64,000 nt of DNA from Mucilaginibacter sp. PAMB04168 (GTDB taxonomy: Bacteria; Bacteroidota; Bacteroidia; Sphingobacteriales; Sphingobacteriaceae): positions 3,038,001-3,102,000 of the forward strand of contig NZ_CP155079.2 of NCBI RefSeq assembly GCF_039634365.2, read 5' to 3'. The notes below the pieces were generated by a model. It had not been told where the DNA came from and ran no database searches. It was given only the letters and a program-made list of their open reading frames with translations. A program made the position numbers and the translations under genes. This document shows positions 26,469-33,843 of the stretch, in pieces (the first letter of the stretch is position 1; each line of letters starts with the position of its first letter).

Positions 26469-26927
26469 TTAAATAATCTCTTCTATTTTATAAGACTTAC
26501 CGTTTAAAATAAACTCATCTCCTTTCTTGCACGCCTTCATCTTTATACCTATCGGAGACGCGGGTGATATAGCGAAATAAGTTTCATTATTTAGATTTAA
26601 TGTACCAGCGCTGATGGAAAGATAGAATTTGCCGTTATTGGTTATCACGACGCTTCCTGCCTCAGCAGTTGCAGATTTGCCGCTGGTGCCAATTTGATTA
26701 AGTGCTACCATCAACTTGTTGGCCTCGTTTAGTTGCGTAAGGTTGCGGTTGGTCTCCTGCTGCGCCATTTCTCTTCCGGTTTCATATTTATCGCCGGCAC
26801 TGCTTTTAGTGTCATCGTTAGCTGCTTGTTGTGCCTCGGCTATCGCCATTTGTGCAGCGTTCATTCGTTGCTGTACCACCTCAACACATAGTTGATGCAG
26901 TTGTATCTTTATATTATTCATGGGCAA
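26469..26927 (-). CDS. GreA/GreB-like transcription factor family protein
   Basis: A 152-residue protein with the Gre layout: an N-terminal coiled coil (about 5-85) and a compact C-terminal FKBP-like domain. The turn of the coiled coil (KSSAGDKYETGREM, about 41-54) resembles the GreB tip, with acidic residues that in true Gre factors position Mg in the polymerase secondary channel. The C-terminal part has ISPASPIGIKMKACKKGDEF, the Gre domain signature. Databases often mislabel this Bacteroidota family as a ketoacyl synthase; nothing here supports that. Whether it cleaves backtracked RNA or competes with GreA is unknown. Confidence 0.65.
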   Translation of the reverse strand: MPMNNIKIQLHQLCVEVVQQRMNAAQMAIAEAQQAANDDTKSSAGDKYETGREMAQQETNRNLTQLNEANKLMVALNQIGTSGKSATAEAGSVVITNNGKFYLSISAGTLNLNNETYFAISPASPIGIKMKACKKGDEFILNGKSYKIEEII

Positions 26928-26932
26928 AATAA

Positions 26933-26960
26933 AGCCCCGTTTGATGACTCAAACAGGGCT
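26933..26960 (-). terminator. terminator of the GH51 gene
   Basis: A 12-bp stem with one mismatch (26933-26944 with 26949-26960, loop TGAC). On the minus strand it is followed by TTTATTTTG, so it fits termination of the arabinofuranosidase gene ending at 26981. Confidence 0.7.
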
Positions 26961-26980
26961 TGTTGTAAAAGTATGTATTT

Positions 26981-28519
26981 TTAAAACAACTCCAATGCAA
27001 CTACTGATTTTGCAGGCAGGCTTACAACTAGTTTGTCGCCGTTACGTTTTGCAGCATTAAACTGTTTAGGAACAATGTTTAGCGGCTTGGCGAACGTATT
27101 TATATCGGCCGTGCTGCCAGAAGTTAATACCTGTCCGCTTACATTTTTCCACATTATGTCCTTCAACTCGGTGCTTACTTCAATAGTGTTATGTGCATCG
27201 AGGTTCACCAGTGTAATATGGATTTTGCCGGCCTTGTCCTGTGAAGCAGATACGTTTACCGCCGGCAGCTTTTTGCCGTCAAACTCGTAGTCGGGCGTAT
27301 TGAGTTGTATAGGCAGGTATTTTGCATCCTGATGCACTTTATACATATCAAATATGTAATACGTTGGTGTTAGCAACATCTTTTCCTTATCGGTTAATAT
27401 TAATGATTGCAGCACGTTTACTGCTTGTGCCAGGTTGGCCATCTTTACACGATCGCAGTGATTATTAAAAATGTTAAGATTGGTACCGGCTACCAGTGCG
27501 TCACGCAAGCTATTTTGCTGATACAGGAAGCCTGGGTTAGTACCGGGTTCAACATTAGTCCATACACCCCATTCATCCACAACTAAAGCCACACGCTTTT
27601 TAGGATCGTACTTGTCCATAATAGCGGAATGCTTGGTAACAAATTCCTCCATGCGCAAGGTATTGTTAATGGTGTTGAAATATTCCTTTTCGCCAAAGCC
27701 GGTAGCCGGGCCTTTGTCGCCCCACTTTCCTGTTGGTAAGGTGTAGCTGTGTAATGACAAACCCCACATACGACCCGGACCAACGTTTTTCATCATGGTT
27801 TCCGTCCAGTTGTAGTCGCCGTCGCTAGCGCCACAAGCTATTTTGCGAAGCCGCGCGTTAGGATAATCACGCGAGTAAGTAGCATAACGGCGGTACTCGT
27901 CGGCGTAGTGCTCTGCAGTCATACTGCCACCACAGCCCCAGCTCTCGTTACCAACTCCCCAAAACTTTACTTTGTAAGATTCAGGGTGCCCGTTTTGCTT
28001 ACGCAAGGTTGTGAGCGGACTTAAACCGTCAAAGTTTAAATACTCCACCCACTTCGACATCTCTTCAACCGTACCGCTGCCCACATTAGCTGATATATAG
28101 GGCTCTGTATCCAGCAACTTACAAAGCTCCAGAAACTCGTGCGTACCAAAACTATTGTCTTCTACTACCCCGCCCCAATTAGTATTAATCATTTTGGGAC
28201 GTTGTGCGCGCAAACCAATACCATCGCGCCAATGGTATTCATCGGCAAAACATCCGCCCGGCCAACGCAGGTTTGGAATTTTAATCTTCTTAAGCGCGTT
28301 AACAATATCCAAACGGATACGATCCTGCTTTTGTACGGGCAAACTTTTATCAACCCAAAAACCGCCGTAAATGCCGTGGCCGAGGTGTTCGGCAAACTGC
28401 CCGTAAATGTGACGGCTGATGGTATCTTTAGAGTTATTACTTACTGTAATACTTGCCGTTTTTTGGGCAAAGCTGTTATAGCTCATGCCCGCTAATAAGA
28501 GTAAGACGTATTTTTTCAA
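26981..28519 (-). CDS. GH51 alpha-L-arabinofuranosidase
   Basis: A 512-residue exported glycoside hydrolase of family 51, which removes L-arabinose side chains from arabinoxylan or arabinan with retention of configuration. The signal peptide ends at NSFAQ. The family start ISRHIYGQFAEHLG is clear. The acid/base Glu lies in GVGNESWGCGG, and the nucleophile Glu in VVDEWGVW. The C-terminal beta domain (about 410-512) is complete. It sits about 5 kb before the xylan cluster and does not carry the CAATCGATTG operator upstream; a different inverted repeat (28549-28562) is there. It is likely periplasmic. Confidence 0.93.
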   Translation of the reverse strand: MKKYVLLLLAGMSYNSFAQKTASITVSNNSKDTISRHIYGQFAEHLGHGIYGGFWVDKSLPVQKQDRIRLDIVNALKKIKIPNLRWPGGCFADEYHWRDGIGLRAQRPKMINTNWGGVVEDNSFGTHEFLELCKLLDTEPYISANVGSGTVEEMSKWVEYLNFDGLSPLTTLRKQNGHPESYKVKFWGVGNESWGCGGSMTAEHYADEYRRYATYSRDYPNARLRKIACGASDGDYNWTETMMKNVGPGRMWGLSLHSYTLPTGKWGDKGPATGFGEKEYFNTINNTLRMEEFVTKHSAIMDKYDPKKRVALVVDEWGVWTNVEPGTNPGFLYQQNSLRDALVAGTNLNIFNNHCDRVKMANLAQAVNVLQSLILTDKEKMLLTPTYYIFDMYKVHQDAKYLPIQLNTPDYEFDGKKLPAVNVSASQDKAGKIHITLVNLDAHNTIEVSTELKDIMWKNVSGQVLTSGSTADINTFAKPLNIVPKQFNAAKRNGDKLVVSLPAKSVVALELF

Positions 28520-28548
28520 AATCAGGAAAATTGGTTTTAATTGTCAGA

Positions 28549-28562
28549 TGTACAATTATACA
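28549..28562. promoter_or_regulatory. inverted repeat upstream of GH51
   Basis: TGTA-N6-TACA with a near-symmetric middle, 29 bases before the GH51 start codon. It has the size and symmetry of an operator half-site pair. No second copy was noticed, so a regulatory role is only a suggestion. Confidence 0.3.
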
Positions 28563-28656
28563 ATTTACCAATTTAAATACCTATCATTTCAATAAAAAGT
28601 ATTCCACAATATTATCTTAAAATTCCATTATCTTACCTAAACGGTGCTAGAGCAAA

Positions 28657-29109
28657 TCAGCTTTCAGACTTATAAGGTATAATAGATATGGTGCCATCCT
28701 TTTCCAAAACGGCATATTTTATTTCCTCTACACGTTCTAGGCCATGTGTAGATCTTGCCGCCAGCATAATATCGTCCTCCGCAACCTGCGAATGCTTCAT
28801 GCGTATAGGCAGCATTTTTCCATTATCAACTAATATGAGCGATGTGCCTTCCATCATTTTGGAAAAGAACGGCCACTTCCCTTTGATAACCGAAAAAATA
28901 ACATTTACGGCTACAAAGACGATAATTAAAATTACAGCGCCTGTTAATGAGTAATCCATTCCAACTAAAGCCTGTTGCGTGACCTGGCTAATGGTTAATA
29001 GCAGCACGAAATCAAAGGTACTGGCCTGAGCCATGGTTCTTTTACCCATGACACGCACTATAACCATTAAGAACAAATACATAAACACACCCCTGATAAC
29101 TAACTCCAT
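28657..29109 (-). CDS. DUF421 (YetF-like) membrane protein
   Basis: A 150-residue inner-membrane protein of the DUF421/YetF family. The first 70 residues hold about three membrane helices, with the family motif FLMVIVRVMGKRTMAQAS and FDFVLLLTISQV. The soluble C-terminal half has the signature strand ILVDNGKMLP and a short final domain. It is shorter than YetF itself, which is about 230 residues. Its function is unknown. The gene follows the 163-residue membrane protein gene with 12 bases between them, so both are probably one operon. Confidence 0.8.
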   Translation of the reverse strand: MELVIRGVFMYLFLMVIVRVMGKRTMAQASTFDFVLLLTISQVTQQALVGMDYSLTGAVILIIVFVAVNVIFSVIKGKWPFFSKMMEGTSLILVDNGKMLPIRMKHSQVAEDDIMLAARSTHGLERVEEIKYAVLEKDGTISIIPYKSES

Positions 29110-29121
29110 TGCTGCTTTGTA

Positions 29122-29613
29122 TTATGGATAAATAAAATGCTTGATATCGAATACCTCATCATTTACTTCAATTTTACCGCTAACAGACCCGTGTTCCATT
29201 GGAGTTAAATAAAAAGCAATCGTAAAATTCCGGTCTGCATAAAACTCGTAAACACGCTTGTCTTTCACGATGTAGCTGCGGGTTGGTTCCGGAATTATTT
29301 GCGAAATCTTGAAGTAATTCATTAGGGATTGCGCAATGGCAACCGTTTTTATGGTTTGACTCTTTGATGAAATCCTGATCATTTTTTCGGCCTGATACCT
29401 AAATAATTGATCGTATTGTACGTTAAAGTGGCCTTGGTTTACTGATTTATAACTGGCCGCCCCATCACCAAATAACCCGGCAATTACCAGTGCTACTATC
29501 ACAAACAATGACACCCACGCTACCTTCTGTAACAGCCAGCTTACTTGTGTATGTGCAATCTCTTCTTGTATCTCTATGCTGGCGTTAACTTTCTCGGCCT
29601 TGAAAATATCCAT
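29122..29613 (-). CDS. hypothetical single-pass membrane protein
   Basis: A 163-residue protein with one membrane helix at about 33-50 (VSLFVIVALVIAGLFG). The N-terminal 28 residues are polar and cytosolic. The outer part is strand-rich (GHFNVQYDQLFRYQ, SYIVKDKRVYEFYADRNFTIAFYLTP, HGSVSGKIEVNDEVF). No family is recognised. It is the upstream partner of the DUF421 gene, only 12 bases away; the pairing suggests a joint membrane function. Confidence 0.6.
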   Translation of the reverse strand: MDIFKAEKVNASIEIQEEIAHTQVSWLLQKVAWVSLFVIVALVIAGLFGDGAASYKSVNQGHFNVQYDQLFRYQAEKMIRISSKSQTIKTVAIAQSLMNYFKISQIIPEPTRSYIVKDKRVYEFYADRNFTIAFYLTPMEHGSVSGKIEVNDEVFDIKHFIYP

Positions 29614-29815
29614 CTACAGTATCTTGTGCGCTTGTATAATAACATAACGCCAAATGAATCAAGCTGTTTTGAAATACTTGTTTAACCATACAATGAAAAC
29701 TTAGCGCTTTGAAGATTCTATTGCAAACACAATAATAGGTTTTAAAGTTGTAGAGGGTAACACACAGTTAACCGCCCGTTAATTTAACCGGCTAACTTGC
29801 TACCAACACTAAAAT

Positions 29816-30553
29816 ATGAGAATTAACGAAGACGAAGAAGCGATTGCTTTTTACCAGGAAGCGCTTGACCATTTAAAGGATAGCGGAATTGAATTTTTGC
29901 TGGGAGGCGCTTTTGCCATATTTCATTACAGCGGAATATACCGCGACACGAAAGATATTGATGTGTATTGCAAGTCATCTGACTGTCCGCGTATATTAAA
30001 ATACTTTGGCGACCGTGGTTACGAAACCCAATTTACAGATGCGCGCTGGCTGGCCAAAATTTACAAAGGTGAGTATTTTATTGACCTTATTTTTGATACT
30101 GTAAACAATATATGTAAGGTTGATGACACTTGGTTTGAACGTGCCGTAGACGCCAGCTTTTTTGACCGCAATTTGAAATTACTTGGTCCGGAAGAGTTGA
30201 TATGGAGCAAGATATATGTTCAAAACCGCGAACGTTTTGATGGCGCTGATATTAACCACCTGCTTGTACAATATGGCAAAAATCTGGACTGGCATCATCT
30301 TTTGTTCAGACTGGACCAGCACTGGCAATTGCTACTTGCACAGTTAGTGATGTTCCAGTTCGTTTATCCGGCCGATTACCAGGAGATTGTGCCTCGCTGG
30401 CTGTATGATGAGTTGCTACGCCGGGCCGCCGAGCAATTCGACTTACCATCGCCGGAGGAAAAAGTATGCCGTGGCCCGATGATTGACCAAACACAATACA
30501 GTGTTGACATAAAAGACTGGGACTATAAATCGTATACGATAAAGACTGTTTAA
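29816..30553 (+). CDS. nucleotidyltransferase-fold protein
   Basis: A 245-residue cytosolic protein with the N-terminal pattern of minimal nucleotidyltransferases of the AbiEii/MNT kind: GG at 30-31, a Gly at 40, then R-D-T-K-D-I-D with the metal-binding Asp47 and Asp49. A third carboxylate is likely in FIDLIF near 85. The rest is helical and ends in a strand-rich tail. In AbiEii-type toxins this fold transfers nucleotides to tRNA or proteins; here no such activity is shown. The next gene, a metallophosphoesterase, starts six bases after the stop, so the two are co-expressed. Confidence 0.7.
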   Translation: MRINEDEEAIAFYQEALDHLKDSGIEFLLGGAFAIFHYSGIYRDTKDIDVYCKSSDCPRILKYFGDRGYETQFTDARWLAKIYKGEYFIDLIFDTVNNICKVDDTWFERAVDASFFDRNLKLLGPEELIWSKIYVQNRERFDGADINHLLVQYGKNLDWHHLLFRLDQHWQLLLAQLVMFQFVYPADYQEIVPRWLYDELLRRAAEQFDLPSPEEKVCRGPMIDQTQYSVDIKDWDYKSYTIKTV

Positions 30554-30559
30554 TACTTT

Positions 30560-31300
30560 ATGGAAGAGCATAAAATAACCCGCATAGCTGCTGTTGGCGA
30601 CATCCACGTTAAAGAAACAGACCACGGCAAATGGGTAGACTATTTTAAGGAGGTATCAACCAACGCCGACGTACTGCTTATTTGCGGCGACCTTACCGAT
30701 ACAGGGGACGAAGACGAAGCTCAGATATTAGCTAACGAGCTTAGGGCCTGCACCATTCCGGTGATTTGTGTGTTAGGCAATCATGACTATGAAAAGGGCC
30801 GTCATAAATTGATACGGCAGGCCATACAAAATCATAATGTACATGTGCTTGATGGCGAAGCCATTGTTATTGGTGGTATTGGATTTGCCGGCGTAAAAGG
30901 CTTTGGCGGCGGATTTGACCGCTATTTGCTTACTATGTTTGGCGAGGATGCAAACAAGGCTTATGTGCAAGAGTCTGTAGACGAGGCTTTGCACTTGGAG
31001 CGCGCTTTGCAAAAATTAGACTCAGACCACCAGGTCGACAAAAAAATAGCTGTTTTACACTATTCGCCAATTAAGGCGACCGTAGTAGGCGAACCGGAGG
31101 AGATTTTTCCCTTCTTAGGTTCATCGCGGTTGGCAGAGACGCTTATACGTAATAATGTAGCGGCTGCCTTTCATGGGCATGCTCACGCTGGAACCCTCGA
31201 AGGACAGATTAACAACATCAATATCAAAGTTTTTAACGTTGCTAAACCTGTTTTAGTTAAAGCTGGTTACTCGTGTCCATACTACTTATTTGAGGTATAA
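30560..31300 (+). CDS. calcineurin-like metallophosphoesterase
   Basis: A 246-residue metallophosphoesterase with the full metal set: GDIHV (Asp and His), CGDLTDTG, LGNHDYE, HYSPI and GHAHAG. These bind two metal ions and cleave phosphomono- or diesters. No signal peptide is present, so it works in the cytosol. The substrate cannot be told. The near-contiguous nucleotidyltransferase gene suggests that one enzyme adds and the other removes a phosphate-linked group, but this is inference. The last bases overlap nothing that is coding. Confidence 0.82.
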   Translation: MEEHKITRIAAVGDIHVKETDHGKWVDYFKEVSTNADVLLICGDLTDTGDEDEAQILANELRACTIPVICVLGNHDYEKGRHKLIRQAIQNHNVHVLDGEAIVIGGIGFAGVKGFGGGFDRYLLTMFGEDANKAYVQESVDEALHLERALQKLDSDHQVDKKIAVLHYSPIKATVVGEPEEIFPFLGSSRLAETLIRNNVAAAFHGHAHAGTLEGQINNINIKVFNVAKPVLVKAGYSCPYYLFEV

Positions 31301-31394
31301 AATAATCTGCTGTTTTGTGCAGACCACTTTAAAATTAAACCTTGGCTTACAGTTTGCATCATATATATACAAGAGATACTTAATAAATACACTT

Positions 31395-31712
31395 ATGAAA
31401 AAGACCATTTTGTTATTCGGATTGATATTCACTTTTATAATTAGCGCTGCTAATGTTTCTTTCGCTCAACAAAAGAAAGGCATGAGCTCGCAAGCTAAAG
31501 GTGCCTTGATAGGTGGTGCAGGTGGTGCGGTTGCTGGTACCCTGATAGGTCATAATGTTAAAGGTGCGCTGATAGGTGGTGCCATTGGTGCTGGCGGTGG
31601 ATACATTATAGGCAATGAACACCGTCGTAATGAAGAAAAAAGAAAGCGGGCTTACTATCGTGCTCATCACACCAAAAAACAGTACTACAAAAAATACGGA
31701 ACTTACAAATAA
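31395..31712 (+). CDS. exported glycine-zipper protein
   Basis: A 105-residue exported protein. The signal peptide (about 1-26) ends NVSFAQ; the frame is open upstream, but the ATG at 31395 begins it. Residues 35-75 hold two similar glycine-zipper units (KGALIGGAGGAVAGTLIGH and KGALIGGAIGAGGGYIIGN). The basic, Tyr/His-rich tail (about 78-105) is very positively charged. Glycine zippers form tight membrane helices and occur in small outer-membrane or stress proteins. A strong terminator follows at once, so it is probably monocistronic. Confidence 0.75.
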   Translation: MKKTILLFGLIFTFIISAANVSFAQQKKGMSSQAKGALIGGAGGAVAGTLIGHNVKGALIGGAIGAGGGYIIGNEHRRNEEKRKRAYYRAHHTKKQYYKKYGTYK

Positions 31713-31734
31713 TCTGGTAACCAACAAAAACTTC

Positions 31735-31768
31735 AAAAGCTATCATCAGTTAGATGATAGCTTTTTTT
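31735..31768 (+). terminator. intrinsic terminator
   Basis: A perfect 13-bp stem (31735-31747 and 31753-31765), a five-base loop and a run of seven T ending at 31768, 22 bases after the glycine-zipper gene. Confidence 0.92.
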
Positions 31769-31832
31769 GTGCATAACATGCCGTTGTTGAAACTTAAAGT
31801 ATAGCACCTCTGTTTTTATTTAAATTTTTACC

Positions 31833-32405
31833 ATGACAGCGATTCAAATTATTAACAGGGAAAAACTATCAGAACGCAAATTTTTGCTAGAAAACGTTGA
31901 CTATAAAAAGCCAGATAACAGCGGAAAGCTGATAGATATGAAGGCCGAAGTGTATCACAGGCCTGATGCAGCGGCTGTACTACTCTATAACGCAGCGCAG
32001 CAAAAATTCCTCTTCACTAAACAGTTTCGATTACCTACTTTTTTAAATAATAACGAAACCGGCTACTTGGTAGAAGCTTGTGCCGGATTGATTGACGAGG
32101 GTGAAACCCCGGAATACACAGCAATACGCGAGGCCGAAGAAGAATTAGGCTGCAAAGTGACCAACTTAAAAAGGGTTGGTGGCGTATACACATCAGCCGG
32201 TGGCATTACAGAGTTTGTGCATCTGTTTATAGCGCCATATAATGACAACGACGAGCGCGGCGATGGCGGTGGCTTACCTGATGAAGGCGAAGCAATACAA
32301 ATAACAGAAATGACTTATGAGGAAGCACGCGACTCGCTCAGAGAAGGAAAATTAAATGACGCAAAAACTGTCATGCTATTGCAATATTACTTTTTATTTT
32401 GTTAA
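31833..32405 (+). CDS. NUDIX hydrolase (NudK / ADP-ribose pyrophosphatase type)
   Basis: A 190-residue NUDIX enzyme. The full box is present around residues 86-108: G-x5-E-x7-REAEEELG. The segment before it (VEACAGLIDEGE) and the following GGVYTSAGGITEFVHLF are like NudK (GDP-mannose pyrophosphatase) and ADP-ribose pyrophosphatases, which split a nucleoside diphosphate sugar at the pyrophosphate. The Pro or aromatic residues that decide the substrate cannot be judged by eye. It is cytosolic and sits alone between the glycine-zipper gene and an outer-membrane protein gene. Confidence 0.88.
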   Translation: MTAIQIINREKLSERKFLLENVDYKKPDNSGKLIDMKAEVYHRPDAAAVLLYNAAQQKFLFTKQFRLPTFLNNNETGYLVEACAGLIDEGETPEYTAIREAEEELGCKVTNLKRVGGVYTSAGGITEFVHLFIAPYNDNDERGDGGGLPDEGEAIQITEMTYEEARDSLREGKLNDAKTVMLLQYYFLFC

Positions 32406-32496
32406 TTACAATCAATTAAACAATCGGCAACATCAGTTACTTTATGCACATAAACTGCAACTGGCTTATTTCAATTACTGCTGCTTCAATTAGGGG

Positions 32497-33741
32497 ATGA
32501 TAAAAACGTACTTAATTATATCAGCGTTATGTTTTTTTATACCAGGAGCATTAATTGCACAGGATACCGCTATGGTGTCTACGTTTAAACAAGTACGTAC
32601 CGATACAACAGGCCAAAAGGATCTACTTGATGTTTTTAAAGCTGTTTTCAAGCCAAAAACCAGATCTTCAGTAAGCCTCAACCCGGCACAAGACAAAGTA
32701 TTCTTCTCATTCCTGCCAACAGCATCAACAATACCCGATGGGGGTGGCAAAATGTTTATCACCTCCACTACAGCTGGCTTTTATCTAGGCGATCAGCAAA
32801 CAACCAATTTATCGAGCTTTACGTTCACTCCATATTTTAATTTTAAAGGTCGATTTGGTTTGCCGTTACGTTCCAGTATATGGTTTAAAAACAATCAGTG
32901 GTTTTTATCGGGCGATACCCGGTTTATGGTTTATCCACAAGATACATGGGGACTTGGCGGTAACCAGCCCGAAGAAAACCGCATGCGGGTTGATTACAAA
33001 TACGTAAGGTTTTACCAGAGTTTGTTGCGGCGCGTTACCTCCTACTTTTTTGCGGGTGTAGGTTATAACATGGATTACCACATGCGTATTAAAACGCGGC
33101 AGGAGGGCACCAATCTTCAAGACCTGTCAGACTATGCCTTCGGGACGGAATATGGTCAAAACTCACTCTCCTCCGGCATATCGCTTAACTTGCTTTACGA
33201 TACCCGTAACAATTCCATCAACTCTTTGCCGGGTTGTTATTCTAATCTGGTTTATAGGTTAAATACGCCGGTTTTGGGTAGCAACCGGGTATGGCATTCC
33301 TTGTATGCGGACATGCGCAAATACATATCTTTGAGTCCGCATAACACTACGCGGCAAAATACCCTGGCCTTATGGACCTATTATTGGACTACGCTTGACA
33401 GGGGAGCGCCTTATTTAAGCTTGCCCAGTATTGGCTGGGACCTTTACAACCGCTCGGGCCGGGGCATTGAACAAAATCGTTACCGTGGGCAAAGCTTATG
33501 GTATACCGAAGCTGAATATCGCCGCAGTATAACACGCAATGGTCTTTTAGGCTTTGTATTATTTGCCAATATGACCACTGTTAGCGAACCCGATACAAGG
33601 CAGTTTAATTATTTCCATCCTGCTGGCGGCGGCGGTTTGCGTATCAAATTTAATAAGGCATCCAACACCAATATCGCTATCGATTACGGATTCAGCAAAG
33701 GATATTCATCAATCAGGCTAAATTTAGGAGAAGCCTTTTAA
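32497..33741 (+). CDS. Omp85/BamA-type outer-membrane barrel without POTRA domains
   Basis: A 414-residue exported protein. The signal peptide ends GALIAQ. After about 70 polar residues the rest is a beta-barrel similar to the C-terminal surface-antigen (D15) domain of Omp85 proteins: strands such as TAGFYLGDQQ, FTFTPYFNFKGRFG, ISLNLLYDTRNNS, then RYRGQSLWYTEAEYRRS (the lid-loop position) and a final RIKFNKASNTNIAIDYGFS. The VRGF motif of true Omp85 appears changed to RYRG. No POTRA repeats are visible, so a role in protein insertion is doubtful. It lies just before the xylan region but has no operator of its own. Confidence 0.75.
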   Translation: MIKTYLIISALCFFIPGALIAQDTAMVSTFKQVRTDTTGQKDLLDVFKAVFKPKTRSSVSLNPAQDKVFFSFLPTASTIPDGGGKMFITSTTAGFYLGDQQTTNLSSFTFTPYFNFKGRFGLPLRSSIWFKNNQWFLSGDTRFMVYPQDTWGLGGNQPEENRMRVDYKYVRFYQSLLRRVTSYFFAGVGYNMDYHMRIKTRQEGTNLQDLSDYAFGTEYGQNSLSSGISLNLLYDTRNNSINSLPGCYSNLVYRLNTPVLGSNRVWHSLYADMRKYISLSPHNTTRQNTLALWTYYWTTLDRGAPYLSLPSIGWDLYNRSGRGIEQNRYRGQSLWYTEAEYRRSITRNGLLGFVLFANMTTVSEPDTRQFNYFHPAGGGGLRIKFNKASNTNIAIDYGFSKGYSSIRLNLGEAF

Positions 33742-33764
33742 TCCCAATTATTGTCTTTATCAAG

Positions 33765-33794
33765 TTGCAAAATTGTTTCTAACCGTTATATTTG
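33765..33794 (+). promoter_or_regulatory. promoter of the GH10-GH115 operon
   Basis: A TTG at 33765-33767 is followed after exactly 19 bases by TATATTTG (33787-33794), a perfect Bacteroidota -7 element. Its last two bases are the first two of the 14-bp operator palindrome, so a bound repressor would cover the transcription start. Confidence 0.75.
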
Positions 33795-33806
33795 CAATCG
33801 ATTGCA
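33793..33806 (+). promoter_or_regulatory. LacI-type operator, copy 1 (perfect palindrome)
   Basis: TGCAATCGATTGCA is a perfect 14-bp palindrome with a central CG, the style of LacI-family operators. It abuts the -7 element and lies 37 bases before the GH10 start. The same core occurs at 38015, 42448 and 52792 and nowhere else that I noticed in the window. Confidence 0.8.
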
Positions 33807-33843
33807 TTCCTATCGGTAAAACACCATTTATAAACATCCATTC

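Noticed and set aside
31495..31615. Repeat-like DNA in the glycine-zipper gene as a tandem repeat or CRISPR-like array
   Set aside because: There are only two similar units, they are in frame, and the similarity is explained by the protein repeat.
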